64,000 nucleotides of DNA from Echinarachnius parma (GCA_037951105.1 JBAMJV010003078.1:124001-188000), one strand, 5' to 3'. Counted from the stretch's first letter, positions 1 through 13,003 are shown. Notes: generated by a model from the sequence alone, not told the origin. Translations and numbers: made by a program.

Positions 1-179
1 AACCGCCTCAAGTTTCAACACAAAGCGTTTCCTTCGTGTAAAGAAAGAATAAGCTGGTACATGTAATATACAATGTAGTTATGTAATACCATGAATGAGC
101 CTAGAAATAATGATTTTATAAGTTACTTAAATTTCAATGATAGAAATGAACTTTTTCATAGGTTACCAAGATTGCAATG

Positions 180-640
180 CTCGAAACTAACCTTTTGCCT
201 TGTGGCCCAATCAGGCAAGTAAAAACAAGATTTACCTAAATCTGGCAGCACCCAACAAAAGAAAACATTACAAGCTTTGGTTAAATTTTGTTGGCTTTAC
301 GGGCCAGTTTTTTATTAATGAAATAATGAAATTAATGAAATATGGTGGCCTGAAACTAATATATTGTGCCAGACGACCTGTGCTTATTTTGAACATTGCC
401 TATTGGGTAAATATGAACATCGGTGTTGCACACGGCACCTGGTGAGGTTACCTATTGGACAAATAATATCACAAATATTTTCAAGACTCAATTTTGGTGG
501 CCCAAACACAGAATCAGGTGGCTCCAATAAAAAAAAAAACATCACAAAGTCTATTAACTTTGGTTGCCCAGTTGGGAAGCGAAATTGGGCATTGATGATA
601 TTTTGGTGGCCCTGGCTGTACAATGTCCAATGTTAATTTT
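180..640. repeat. Dispersed GGCC-type repeat, degenerate copy
   Basis: This stretch repeats short phrases such as TGGTGGCC and GGCCCAATCAGGCAAGTA at irregular spacing. Related phrases recur near 5208-5400, 13783-13990, 17610-17705, 28490-28800, 38880-39050, 43015-43315, 47890-48140 and 50085-50215. Small open frames here are fragmentary and I recognise none as a gene. It looks like an old, widely copied non-coding repeat of this genome; its class is unknown. Confidence 0.5.
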
Positions 641-3340
641 GACCCCTGTGTATAAATTATGTGTAGAAATTGTTTTTGATGCCTGGAACAAACATCACAA
701 ACTGCTACAAACATTAGAAGTAGTTTGTAAAGGATGTATTTTGTATTTGTTATGATTAAGCAATTAAACTTTAAAAAAATAGAAACAAATGTATCTTTAG
801 AACTTCTTTCATGATGCAGTTTTCTAATATTAATAATTCAAAATGGAACTATATGGAGAGGTGAACATTGGTCAATCTTCGGGAACAAAAACATAATTGT
901 TTGTGTTGGTGAACATTAATCAATACACAAACATAATTGTTTTAAGCATACATAGCTTGCTAGGATAGTGCTATTAAAAATTAATATCACAGAAAAAAAC
1001 AAAACAAAGAATACTGCCTTAAAAGTATGCCAAAACATGATAGACTTCAATTCAATCAATATAAGACATTTATATCATTATTAGGCAGTTGGCAGGAGGG
1101 AGGGGGTGGGGGGGGGGGAGGGGGTGGGGGGGGGGGGGCTTTTCTTGGATACAGAGCATACACACAAATCGACAAAACATACAACTTAATATCCCTTGCT
1201 CATGCTAGGATTACATTATGACAAAATTAACCATACATCTAGATGCTAAAACTAAAAGTAAACATTTTGCCTTTGTTTGTTTTCCTTACATAATTTGCCT
1301 TTGATGCATTGTAAGGTTATAATTAAACCCATAACATATGTTTGTGACAATTATCCCAAGGTATGCATCTTCATTTCATCAAACCTAACAATATATTCTG
1401 TAATTTAATCCAAATGCTATCTGTAATGGAATTAAACTTGTTTGTAACAGTTTAATCCAAATATAGTACATTACGATGCAAACAAACAACACATCACAAA
1501 AAAGTTGGTGCCAAACTGGGAAAAATCTAAAAAAGGGAAAACTAGAGTGTGCTTTGAATATCATATTTTTGAAATGTTATGATCAGTGGAAGAAAAACAG
1601 AGGGCTCAGGGGGGGAAATAAGCCCCCGAATTTGAAAAAGATATGTAATGAATGCATGTAGAGTTCAATGCAAAACACGTTTTAGAGTGCTATTTTCATG
1701 CAGGAAAGTTTGAGTAGTAGCCCAAGAGGAATATATATACATTTTCAATTTTTCCTCTGGCTATGATAACTTTTTTTTAAGTTTAAGTTTTCAAAAAAGA
1801 TAAAGCATGATAATCAACGCAATACTGTACAATGCAAACACAACATCAATTACAATGTTATATGCATGGATATATACATGTATAAGTATATATTTGGGTA
1901 AACTTTTGGCTTTGCTGGCACGAAATAACTACAAAGTTAATAGCACTTAAATTTAAGAGCATAATGTACTGTTTGTGTACACAAGTTTCTAGGTCTAAAT
2001 CACAATGTTGCAAGGAAAGAATTATTAGGGGGCAACTTTTTTAATTTGATGGATATCACAAAATATTGAATATGATACCATGGTAATTTTAGGGGCTACA
2101 TGTACCTACTGATTTCAGGGGGCTATTAAAAAAATTAGGGGGCAAAGTCGCCCTCGGCCTCCGTGTATTTCCTACCCTGCAATGTTGTGATTCAGCGCAA
2201 GTCTTACAATTTGCCTAAATATGCAAATCTGATTGGCTCAAATGCACAAATTTTCTGACTTGCCTTTAATCACAACTCTTAGGTCCCAGGGCTCAATAGT
2301 ATATAATTTCAATCACAGCCTTGACAGTGTACATAAACAATTCTATTACGCCTAATCATTGATTTGATTACATTTATTTTCTCATTCATATCATTGATGC
2401 GACCGCAAGGCTATACTTGTTACATTGATTGATACATGCACATCTATGCAGAACTTCTTTTTCAAAACACTGGGTGTACTGTAACTTATCTTCTTTATAC
2501 ATGCCAACATTCAGCAATACATATAAAACATGTATACTGTTGCAAAGAGAAAGCTCTATTATACAGTGTAAATACAATACATGTAATACATAATTTAAAA
2601 TATATTGATTGATATAACACAACACATACATACATGTACATACTTAATGACAATTTATGTGATGAGGATTTCTACAAGGTCTAGTGTATAAATAGTACAT
2701 ACATAGGAAGAGCAAGCATAAAGAGATACACAAGCTTTACAAATACATACATGTACGGTGGTAGCGCACAGCAATGGTGAAGCATTTTCATTATTGACAG
2801 GGGTGGCAATTCAAATATATCTTCTAGCACTTTTTTGGTTCCTTTATGAATTTTGCCACTTACCTTATGTGTGTGCTTGTCTCATCTGGGAAGTGATAAT
2901 CCATGGTAGAAAAGAAACAAACATTACAACCACGGTCAGATGAGGACAGAATGTAATTACACGGATGTCATAGCATTACAGCACTGCCACAGAACTGGCT
3001 CGTTAATGCAATGTACCCCAACATATGTATAACGTACATGTATGGATGCGAGTTTAACGCGGCTGTGTATGTACGGTACAACTGTAGCTTTCGTGCACAG
3101 ATCAAGGGCCCCCCCTCTAGGAATATTCCAATATTGGTTTGCTGTGTACATAAATACACACAATGTGTGCGTTGTGTGTATTGTGTAAGTGCCCCATAGA
3201 AGCCGAGTGCACAGTTACATGCATTCGTTTTGTGTGTGAGCGTAAGGGTACAGTGTACAAGGTACTTTTTGCCTGTGTGTACGACTGTCTCAACTCAACG
3301 AGCATCCATAATAAGCATAAAGCTCCCTTCCCACTCAGTA
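641..3340. other. AT-rich non-coding stretch
   Basis: No supportable gene. It contains the G-run at 1092-1138, TACATGTA-type simple motifs and a faint match near 2160-2295 to the hAT-type MITE of 23880-24052. On the minus strand a 22-bp segment (2854-2875) sits between an AG acceptor and a strong GTAAGTGG donor. It is too short to call an exon on its own. Confidence 0.5.
1092..1138 (+). repeat. G-run tract
   Basis: Almost pure guanine, broken by single A and T residues, about 47 bases. It contains well over four G-tracts and could form a G-quadruplex on the plus strand. Similar G or C runs occur at 42671-42699, 43233-43248, 44159-44177 and 62079-62101. Confidence 0.8.
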
Positions 3341-4640
3341 ACAAGCGCTGAATCTGTACAGCCAGCGCAGCGTCCCCCCTGGGTCGGGCATGCGCGGTAG
3401 TGGCCTCGCGGAGCAGTCAAGCGACCAATAGAATCAGGGCACTTATGATTGCTAAGCTGGCTCTTGTTTTCTGCTCTGCTTCTCTCTCTCCCCCTTCCTC
3501 CTCCTCTTTCCCCGTCTCTCTCCCTTCCTCTTTCTCTCTACCCCTTTCTCTTTCTCAGCCCGCTATGTCTGAAACCCAGAGCGCAAGCCTCAAGTCAAAC
3601 GAGACACAACAAGACATGACTGAGTTGTACCTGGGAATATAGAATAGCACTTCAAGTATAGTCAGTATTCCTCATAAATCATGCATGGTACAGGGAAAAT
3701 GTCAAGATGTGGGTATAAAATGTATTATAATACTTTCAATGAATATAAAATCATGTATTATTTTCATCATAAAGAATCACAAAGAAATGTTTTTGACCAA
3801 ATGTTGGTACAGATAAAACGGAAAACCTCTCCCTCCAGCCCTACCAATTGTTAAATTATGTTGGTTTATTCCATAACCAGTTTGTTTAGCAATCATCATA
3901 CATGTGGGAGTGACTCTCCCAATTTTCGTGAATGTGAAAACTACAATGGCTTATTGGTAAAAGGATTACAGAGGGGGCTCTTTAAATGCAATAATAAACA
4001 GAGTGCACTTTCTGTGCATCGAACCACCTCATCCGGTACAATAAAAAGGGAAAAAGTGTACACATAAAAGGAATAATGCAGGAGGGGAAATCAATATAAG
4101 GTGGAAGAAGAAATAGATCTCTGAAGGCATTCTCTACTGCTCTCTTGAAACAACCTGTAGAGTGTAGAGTGTGCACAAAAAGGCTGTAAAGGGCTTGTTA
4201 TCAGAAATCTCCTTCCCATTCATTTGGTTTGTCTCATGGTCATTATCAGAGAGAGTGAGAGCAATATCCATTCCATTTTTGTTTATAAATACATATAATG
4301 GAGGCAACACTCGAGGGGTTGCATGGCGACAACTATACCCTCGCGTTCCGACGCTCGGCCCACGCACCCCGCTGCGAGCGGACGCGGCACACGCTGGGAT
4401 CAAATTATCATCCGGGGTTCTTATTGCAGTGTGTGCGCTGCATTGGCCAAATGAGGCTAGGCCCCACTGCATTACTGAGCGCTGATTTATACATCGCTTT
4501 TATGCAGACCGTCCCTGAATTCTCTCCTTGACAGTTAGCGCTTTACTCTCCTCCTATCATCCCCCACCCCACCTCCACCTCCCAATTCCCTAACCTCCCT
4601 ACCCCCCACCCCCACCAACAAACACACACCCTACTGTGAA
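3341..4640. other. CpG-richer patch with pyrimidine tracts; no gene recognised
   Basis: Base composition rises here compared with the flanks. There is a CCAAT pentamer near 3424, a C/T-only tract at about 3479-3562, a CpG-rich block at 4298-4480 and a C-rich tract at 4551-4631. These could be promoter material for a gene outside or spanning the window edge. I see no first exon with a convincing donor, so it remains unassigned. Confidence 0.3.
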
Positions 4641-5207
4641 TGTCAACCCAGTTTGTTGCTTTCCGTACGCAGACATAACCAGCAGAGTTGTTCCGCTGTT
4701 TATTTCAAAACAACAATCAAGTCAATGTCATTGAGTGAATGTGCTACCTTGGGCTTGGTCAGCCTTGACATTGCAATATACACTCCTCTACTGGTACCTG
4801 GATGTCTAATTCCATTTTATTTACATATCATGTAAAATATAGATATTTATAAATAGAAAACAAGTACAAAGCCAAATGGAGAGTGTACTAGTACTAGTAG
4901 ATGACAAGGTACACACCAACATATTTTGGTATTACAATAACATGTAGCTTTAAACTCCATATACAGAGCTTGATGCTGTATTGAAATATTGTGAAGAATC
5001 AATAATTTCAGTGTCTTATCAGGTATTAAAATCATGACCTAATGATAATTTTCTTATTATACCACTCCTTATTAATGGACTCCAAGTATTATGTTCTCAT
5101 ACAATTGCAATAGCCATTCAAAGTGAGGTGAATTAGAGCTTTTAAATTGGTTCTTATCTGTACATCAGTGAAAACAAAAAATCAACAGCAAAGGAATCAG
5201 GGCAACT

Positions 5208-5400
5208 TAGCAATGCTAGAAATTAACCTTTTTGCCTTGTGGCCCAGAAGATTGTTCAACTTTGAGTGGCCGAAACCTAAATCTGGTGGCCCCAAACAAA
5301 GAAAAACATAACAAATTCTGTTATGAACGGGCCAGTAGAATTTAGGATCAATGAAATTTGGTGGTCCGGAGCTAATTTTTTTTTCGAGCACTGAACTTAG
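5208..5400. repeat. Dispersed GGCC-type repeat
   Basis: Copy of the family seen at 180-640. It starts with the recurring phrase GAAATTAACCTTTTTGCC followed by TGTGGCCCAG, and ends near TTTTTCGAGCA, a boundary also seen at the copy near 50215. The repeated boundary suggests a defined element rather than chance similarity. Confidence 0.5.
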
Positions 5401-5920
5401 CCCCCCGCAAATGCCCAAAAGAGCCCCATGTAAGTGTTAATTTGCATTCAATTCAGTGCAAAACAAATTTTCAACTGCTGTTTCTTGCAGGCTAGGATGA
5501 AAAGAAGCCAACGAAAAATAAATTATTTTCCCCCCCTGATATTCTTAGTTATATCGGTTTTTCAACTTTCAATGCATGACAGAGCATCCTCTATTACTAA
5601 TCTACTTTTAAAACCACATTGACACATGGGAATCCTATGAAACTCATTTACGTGGTAACCAGGCCTAACCACATTTTAAGAGGATTGTTCTAAAATTTAT
5701 ATATTTGTCTTTCCCTAAATTTTGTAATTAATTTATATCAGCTCATCTTTAGTATCCTAACAATAACAATCAGCCATGAATGTACCTATTATTAGCATGG
5801 AAAAAATAATGTTCAGAAACAGAAACAGAAACATGCTTTATAATGATACTAAAAACCAAAACAAATTGTTTCGAGTCCTGATGAATGTATGCCAATGGGC
5901 AGGTCCAAGCTATTTGACTT

Positions 5921-8468
5921 GTGACGTACGGGACATTCACAGCTTTTAATTGATTATTACTAAGAGGAAGAAGCTATGATTTGGAATCTTTTTGGTGCTT
6001 TGGGAAGCTACTTGCAGTCCCTTCCTAAAATGGAAAAAAAAAATTAAAATTGCTCATTAATATTTAATTATGCTAATTAATATGCAGCGTGACGTACGTA
6101 AGGCTGTTGACGAGTCACGGGTACCCGGGTCCCGCCAAAAAATGTCGAGTCCCGGGCGTAAAAGTCGATACTCGATATCCCGAAAAAAGGGGAAGTCCCC
6201 TCATCACGCAAGAGGTATCATGTTCATTCAAGTTACAAAAAATGAGCGCATTTATGACAATAAATCATCTTCTAAAATACAGCAAATTCGTAAATAAATT
6301 ATAGTTTTAGCATTTATGACATGATTTTAACGGAATTATGGCAACATACTGTTAAAATTTACCTTGATTACGACATTTCTGATGGGAATAGGACATTAAT
6401 GATCTTGGTGACCGATCATATCTTCAACACACTTCACTGAATATGATTGTCATCGCGCCACTATTTTTGGCTATTTTCTGCCAACAAGCAATTATCATTT
6501 AGTAGATCCAATAAATCGATGACTCCCAATACAATTTCATGTTATATTCGTATTACGTAGTTCAGGCGAAGCAGCGAAAACCAGACACACGTGTTGCGGG
6601 TTTTGGTTTGCGAAACCGCGACAGGTTTTCGCTGCTTCGCCTGAACTACGTAATACGAATAGAACATGAAATTGTATTGGGAGTCATCGATTTATTAGAT
6701 CTACTAAATGATAATCGCTTGTTGGTAGAAAATAGCCAAAAATAGTGGCGCGATGACAATCATATTCAGCGAAGTGTGTTGAAGATACGATCGGTCACTG
6801 AGTCTGAGATCATTAATGTCCTATTCTCGTCAGAAATGTCGTAATCAAGGTAAATTTGAACATCATGTTAACATAATTCCGTTAAAATCATGTCAGAAAT
6901 GCTAAAAATATAATTCATTTACAATTTTGCTGTATTTTAGAAGATGATTTATTGTCATAAATGCGCTCAATTTTTGTCACTTGAATGAACATGTTTTCCC
7001 AGCGGCGTGACATGCCGATAGCGAAATCAACAAATGGGTAAATTTCGGGTACCCGTGACTCGCCCGAAAAATTATCGCGAGTCCTGGGAGGGAAATACTC
7101 CCGAAATTGACAGCCCTAGACGTACGGGACCAGAGAAATATTGATTTTTTTTGGAAAATTATGTATCATGAAAATGCTCTGAATATACAGGGCTGATACT
7201 AACTAATTTGTAATAGATGCATTCAGTAAACATTCAAGTACACACTACAAAAAAATTGATTAATTCACAACCTTTTTCCCCACGATAATTAATGAAAGAT
7301 AATAGGTATGCGCGTGACGTACGGGACATGTGACGTACGGGACATTTTTTCCTCACTAAAACTATGTCATTTTTCTACTTTAATTTCATAATCTTTCATT
7401 TTATTTTGCAATATATTTGTTCTTATTGTATAAATCTAATATTCTGATGAATTTTTTTTTTTAAATACTTCTACAAAAAATTACGATACGACTTTAAAAA
7501 AATGTTAATTAATTAAGCTAATTAATTCCTAATTAATAATTAACAAAAACTATTGTATCTGGCATCAATATGTGTAGGTTACATTCTTCTGATGTAAATT
7601 ACTTTTAAATTTGCCAAAAAAGAGATAAATATGAGTAAATTAAACAGAATCATCGAAAATGGGGCAACTTACATGAATTCCCATACATGGGACTGTTCAG
7701 AAGAATAAGTGATCATATTTTGTGCCTTTTTAGCACTTTCTTACCGTTTTTGAACCTGTTTAGAAGGTCTTGGTGTACTTAACCAGTGTACTACTGTCTC
7801 TCCTTCATTCACATGCAATTTCCCTACTCAAATTGATTGTCTAGTATTTTAGATAATTAATTAAAGGTAATTTTAAGATATTTCAAATTTCCCCCTCAAG
7901 ACATATTTTCATGAAAATATAGCTATATCACGAAGTACGAAATGGAAAACATGAATTCTTTTTAGAGATGGCTCCTGAACATAAGACCTATCTATTCTGA
8001 ACTTCTGGGGAGCATCTAAGCATGTATTCTTCTGATGATCAGCGGATAAAACACAAACAAATCATTTTTACCTGCCTTGCCATTGCTTTAACACTGAAAA
8101 TGTCCCGTACGTCACACTTTTGTCCCGTACGTCACATTTGTTAATTAGCTAATAAAATTAAAACGAAAAAAGGTTTTTTCATCAAACTTGGCTAGCAGGT
8201 CAGGAGTATGATAAATTAGAACTTCACAAAATATGAAAGAAAAAAATCAACTGTTTCATACAGAAATATTTAAAAATGTGCGTATTTTTGTGACGTTCGG
8301 GACATAGCATTTTGGACACGCCCTTATTAGCATAATCAATTAATTTTGAAACTTAAAAATTTGGTCAACTATTGCAAGTAAATAGTTTTACTAGTCTCCA
8401 TATATGAAAGTAATGCTTCATTGATTAAATAAATATTAGAAATAAAAATGTAATGCCCCGTACGTCAC
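5921..8468. repeat. Eight copies of GTGACGTACGGGACAT, both orientations
   Basis: Plus-strand copies lie at 5921-5936, 6089 (split by the foldback insertion, resumed at 7119), 7314-7329, 7330-7345 and 8290-8305 (one mismatch). Minus-strand copies are at 8100-8115, 8120-8135 and 8453-8468 with zero or one mismatch. The orientation mostly flips from the left half to the right half of the element at 5897-8646. The motif contains the self-complementary core ACGTACG. The layout fits paired subterminal binding sites of a transposase. Confidence 0.8.
6099..7118. mobile_element. hAT-like foldback element, 1020 bp
   Basis: It inserted into one of the 16-bp motifs of the larger element and duplicated 8 bp, GACGTACG (6091-6098 and 7119-7126). 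The termini are TAAGGCTGT and its near inverse ACAGCCCTA. Both arms, over 400 bp each, are inverted copies of one another around a centre near 6608, so single strands would fold into a long hairpin. No coding capacity is seen. An 8-bp duplication and short TIRs fit the hAT superfamily. A 303-bp relative lies at 23229-23531. Confidence 0.85.
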
Positions 8469-8650
8469 ACTAATATTTGAAATATGCAAATGAGATGACC
8501 TCTACTCGTTAAATATGCAGATTATGCAAATTTCCACGCTAAAAATCTGAACTTCAGACTATTAGCTTTTAAATGATACCAAACTTGATATGCTAAAATG
8601 AAGATGAATTTTCATCATCAAGGGGGACATTAGCTTGGACCTGCCCCAAT

Positions 8651-11456
8651 GCAAACTGTGCTCTGTGTGCAAGAGCAGGCGAATGCATAAATAAGTATTC
8701 TTGCTAACTACAAGTACAACTACAAGTACAACCATATGTCGGCAACCAGCTCTGGGAATACTAATAGGTCTCCTAGGAGTCACTAGCAGTCAAGAGAAGT
8801 GGGCAAAATTGGGCAGTTCCTGGTTTTGACATGTATATATATATGCCATCCAGGGTAGTAAGGGCCGGGGTGGATATCTGTATGAATACATGTTCATAAA
8901 TATATCTGGGAGGATGTAGGAGTTTTGGAGTGGGCTTTGCGCGTCTCGGAAGTTGAACATGCGTCACGTACGTCCCAAGGTCCCATGACCCAATCCATTC
9001 AAAGTTAGGGGAATCAAAATACTGCAATTCTATTTTCCAAGTAAAATGTCAGAATTGTAGATTCATTAATTTTTGTCAAAAATGTGTTTGAAATCTTTCA
9101 AATTTCTAGCTATTTTTGTAGCTGCACGAGAGGAAGGATCGTCACACATATTGTCTATAAATTCTACAAATCACAATTTTGTCTGGGACCAGCAAATACA
9201 ATTTAAATGGACATCTCTGCAACCTATTGATATATACTGTACATACTGTTGACATACTATTATTAAGAAAATATTAATTTGTCGATGCCTGTGACCTTTA
9301 TTCAATTACACTAGTTATATTTGGATAATTGAGCAGTTTCTAAAATAATTTTGATCAATTTTGGTTAGAAAACTCAACATACATGTGCTTTTGCAATTCC
9401 TAAACTTACTTTTACTTTGGATTTTAAATTTTTTTAATTGCCCTCTATTGGTCTCTAACCTCGAACTTAACCATGTGCATGCTTACCGTAATTTTAAAAG
9501 TGAACTCCACATGCAGAGCCAATGCCATCTTTTTAAAAATTCTACACAGCTGCCATGTTGAAACCTTACACCGTTTCTCTGATCAATTACTATTTACCAA
9601 TCAAAATTTCAATTGTTTGTATGCCATGCAGATCCTCAGCTTGCGAGGTGTCCTTTTCAATTTGCATGCAGTATTGTATTTATAGTTGTTTGTAATGCTA
9701 ATTGTTGTCATTTGTGCACAAATATTTATTTTCCAATCCAATGATTTCAGATTAAAACAATCATTGTAAAAATAATTGAATGAGAGAGAAAAAAACACTT
9801 AACAGTGTTTTTCTTTTGAAAACCTACAGTACATTATAAAATCAATAAAATGGTTCACATATTAATTGTTATTGTCGTATACCTAAAAATATATTTAGAT
9901 CAATACTGGCTAATGAAAGCAACAATCTACCTTGGCCACATACCGAGAGCAGCATTCTTTGCTGGTAGGTAATGAATGCAGCTATAGGAGGTGGTTTGTT
10001 ATTACTGGCTTTCCTGCACTGCAGGAACACAATATAGTTTGAGGAGGTCCCTTAGGCATATATACACAATGTTGGCCATTCAATTATTAGGACAATATAT
10101 ATATGCACTTCAATAAAGATCATTTTTAAACGACCATTACATGTAATTTGATTAAAAGGAATACCTTTAAAAGAGGCAAAAACAGTCATATTTGACTTAT
10201 AACCACATTTTGAACACCATTTTAACATAAACACTGCATTTTCAAGGTGATCCCTGAGGCATATCTATGAGCGCAATCACAGTCTGAGTGCAGTGGCAAG
10301 GCTATTTGTGTGCACACTGTGTATGTAAAGCAATGGCAGACATGCTCGTCACGTCAGGCAGCGTATTACTATTGGGTGAATGGAATACTGCTGTTGCTAT
10401 GTGGTGAAATGGACATGTACATGTACATCGCAGCGCACTGTAACTCACTCAAACGGGAGAGGATATATTTACATGTACTGAACTGTTTATTGCTCGTCTA
10501 ATGAGGGTGCTATACCACTAAGGTAAAGAGGAAGTGTTACAGTCTGATATAAACAAGATACATTGAAAGTATTATGATACATAACAATCTTCACCAATTT
10601 GTATAATGTTGATTTTAGAGTGCCTCGTCTTGAATTCCACATTTATAAATTTGTCTAATGCCCATGTACAACAAAAATGTATTTAACCTCCAATTATACT
10701 TATTTCAAGATAACATGTTTGATAGAGTGAGTATCAACCTCCGTTCTGTTTCCTTATCTTAATCACCAAACATAAGTACACAGACCTGCTATTCTTTCAA
10801 TCATAGCTTCCACCTTTTGTCTTATCAATTATAATTTTTGACCTTTCAGCATTCCACCTTTTGTCATTCATCAAGTATAATTTTTGAAAATGTGAACATA
10901 AAGCTATGATTGAGAAATACATGGAATAAGATGTCATGAAGTAACAAAGGGAAATGGAAAAATACATTGTAAATCAAATTATAAGTGGTATATTGCCTTC
11001 TTGAGGATGAAGTACATTTGCCACTTCACAGTGTTGCAGACGAGAGATTTATTGTAGTTACCATGCCAACGGAGGCTGGCACACTGGAGTGAAAGCCACC
11101 ATCCATCTTTCACTGATCTAATTCTAAGTCAACAAAGTCTGCACGACCTCAATTCCTCTCAGGTCAAAACATGACCTCGAAGGACTAAACCAAGCCAGCC
11201 TGCCAGGGGCATTTTTCCATTTTATTTTCTTTCCTGTCTTTTTTTTCTTTATGACTTTTTTTTTTCCTTATGGGGGAAGTTCCTGAACCTAACCAGGCAA
11301 CCTGTGCATACTGATCATGGTAAGTGATAACATATCACACTTCCTCTCTCCAAACCCTCTAATGAAGAAAGTACACACTGGGTGTAATAAACACATGTCC
11401 TGCTCATGAAGCAGTACTATATGGGTTAAACAGGACAGCAACACATAGTCTGATAC
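8651..11456. other. AT-rich non-coding stretch
   Basis: I see no gene, RNA gene or clear element. There are poly-A/T runs, TACATG-type motifs and a variant of the CACGTACGTCCC motif near 8955. A possible short minus-strand exon near 9934-9958 (acceptor CTACCAG, donor GTATGT or GTAGAT) is too weak to call. Confidence 0.5.
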
Positions 11457-11897
11457 CGCTTTCAAGCTGCACTACTTTTCATCGGATGCGTCCGGGATGA
11501 AACGGGCACCGATGAAACGGGCACTATGAATGTTACAGAGGAGAAATAGGCGATAGAATAGCCGATGAAAAGAAGAGAAATAGGCGATTAATTTCTCCTG
11601 CTCAACAGCAGGAGAAATTCTCTTTCTATCAGTGTCACTCCGATGAAACGGGCACTATGAATTGGTTCGGGGGGAAAAACAGGAGAAAATGGTCAAAGGT
11701 TGTTATCTTGTACGCGCCAATCCACGTAATCAGCTAGCAAGCGATTGCGCAATAATTCTTCACTTCCGACAGGTGCTTGCACACAGCGATTAAATTCCCT
11801 TGCAGTATGAATGTTACAGAGGAGAAGCAGCGATTTCACCGTTGTTTACATAAGGGAAATTCTATTGATATTTTCATTGGTGAAGTGCAGCTTGAAA
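11457..11897. mobile_element. Possible short TIR element
   Basis: TTCAAGCTGCACT near 11461 recurs inverted near 11885, about 430 bp apart. Between them GATGAAACGGGCAC occurs three times (near 11496, 11510 and 11642) and there is a short hairpin around 11600-11625. I cannot identify a target duplication, so a MITE is only the best guess. Confidence 0.4.
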
Positions 11898-11968
11898 AAA
11901 GTTATACTGCATTCCAGTATTTTACTGTTTTGTCAGTCTGTGCAAACTGAATTGTTAACACTGCAACC

Positions 11969-12995
11969 TAAGCCTGAGTCATGTCGGAATTTTTTTGTTC
12001 CGGAATCCGCCGGTGTTGTGCCGGTCGGAATCCGGTATTCCGATAAAAAAAAAACCTGCCAATGAATGATACGGAACGAACACGCACTAGAAGGTCCGCC
12101 ATAGCTTCGGCAGCGCAGGCAAGCCCCGCGCTGCGAGACAGGCCAACTAAACTGCCTTGACCTTGCATTTTTCAAGTTGCACTCTTAAAAAGTGCCGAAA
12201 AGGAACGAAAATGTAAGATTATTACGATTAAGATCGCACCTATTCTAGACTCTTATTTTACTTATACGAGAACAATTACCTGCAAAAACAGCAACAAAAA
12301 AAAATGCGCTGATTATATCTCGAACATTTTCTAACTCCTCGAACCTGCATGTGTAACTGAAGCTTACATCAGTGTACAACGACACGAATAAGTCAACACT
12401 AACACTTCACTTGTATACTTTACGTGAAGCTTATCGGGTCTTTTTTCTTACGCGAGATATCCATCCGCCGGGAATTGGGGAATTCCCCAATTCCCGGCGG
12501 ATGGATATCTCGCGTAAGAAATGAGACCCATAACCTGCACGCAAAGTATATGAGTGATATGGCGGGCTGTACCGATAGAGGGCGGACTGGATGTCAACGT
12601 TTGAGAATCGTTTAATCCATGTGCAGTATTACGTACATGGGTGACATGGTACGGCGCAGCTCTGAGTGATAGCAGCTAGCTGCGGGGCCGGGGCGCGCCG
12701 GGGTAGCTAGTCTACGACGTCGATCATATGCCGTACTCGCCGCACCGCGCGCTAGATCGGCTGTCATAATAAACGCAGCGGATTTCTTGTCGTTGTAAGT
12801 TGCATTCGACATCGTCTTTCTTGTACTTTTTTGTCATTTGTTTTCTTCTGATAGTTTTCTACTACAAAATATGAATTTTTGAGGAAAAAGAGGTTTTCCG
12901 CGATTTTTATCGGAATACCGGAATGGAGAAAACCAAACCGGAACACGCACACACCGGACGGATTCCGGTATTCCGTCCGTTCCGACCCAGGCTTA
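11969..12995. mobile_element. hAT-like element, 1027 bp, with central palindrome
   Basis: The ends are TAAGCCTG(A/G)GTC in inverse orientation, flanked by the 8-bp repeat CTGCAACC (11961-11968 and 12996-13003). The outer 90 bp at each end are rich in CCGGAAT and GGTATTCCG and inverted relative to one another. The exact midpoint (12482) coincides with a long perfect palindrome. The inner arms do not pair beyond that. No transposase is visible; non-autonomous hAT is the likely class. Confidence 0.8.
12437..12528. repeat. Long perfect palindrome centred on GAATTC
   Basis: Sequence reads the same on both strands for about 38 bases either side of the centre between 12482 and 12483, with an imperfect extension to 12437 and 12528. 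It contains GGATATC-type and CTCGCGTAAG segments. It marks the centre of the hAT-like element and would extrude as a cruciform with essentially no loop. Confidence 0.9.
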
Positions 12996-13003
12996 CTGCA
13001 ACC

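Larger units (their letters stand above)
5897..8646. mobile_element. TIR DNA transposon with 4-bp TSD and motif array, non-autonomous
   Basis: The ends are inverted copies of GGGCAGGTCCAAGCTA, 16 bp, flanked on both sides by CAAT (5893-5896 and 8647-8650), a 4-bp target duplication. Length is 2750 bp, of which 1028 bp is a later insertion (6099-7118 plus its duplicated target), leaving about 1.72 kb. No transposase frame is visible. The interior is AT-rich and carries eight copies of a 16-bp motif in both orientations, which look like subterminal transposase-binding repeats. A 4-bp duplication is known for Chapaev, Academ and Ginger among others; I cannot choose between them. Confidence 0.75.

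Noticed and set aside
2854-2875. 22-bp minus-strand exon with strong donor
   Set aside because: Too short and without neighbouring exons or a compatible frame to support it.
4316-4333. GGTTGCATGGCGACAAC as an RFX X-box
   Set aside because: Half-sites do not fit GTNRCC/RGYAAC with allowed spacing, unlike the perfect sites in the satellite.
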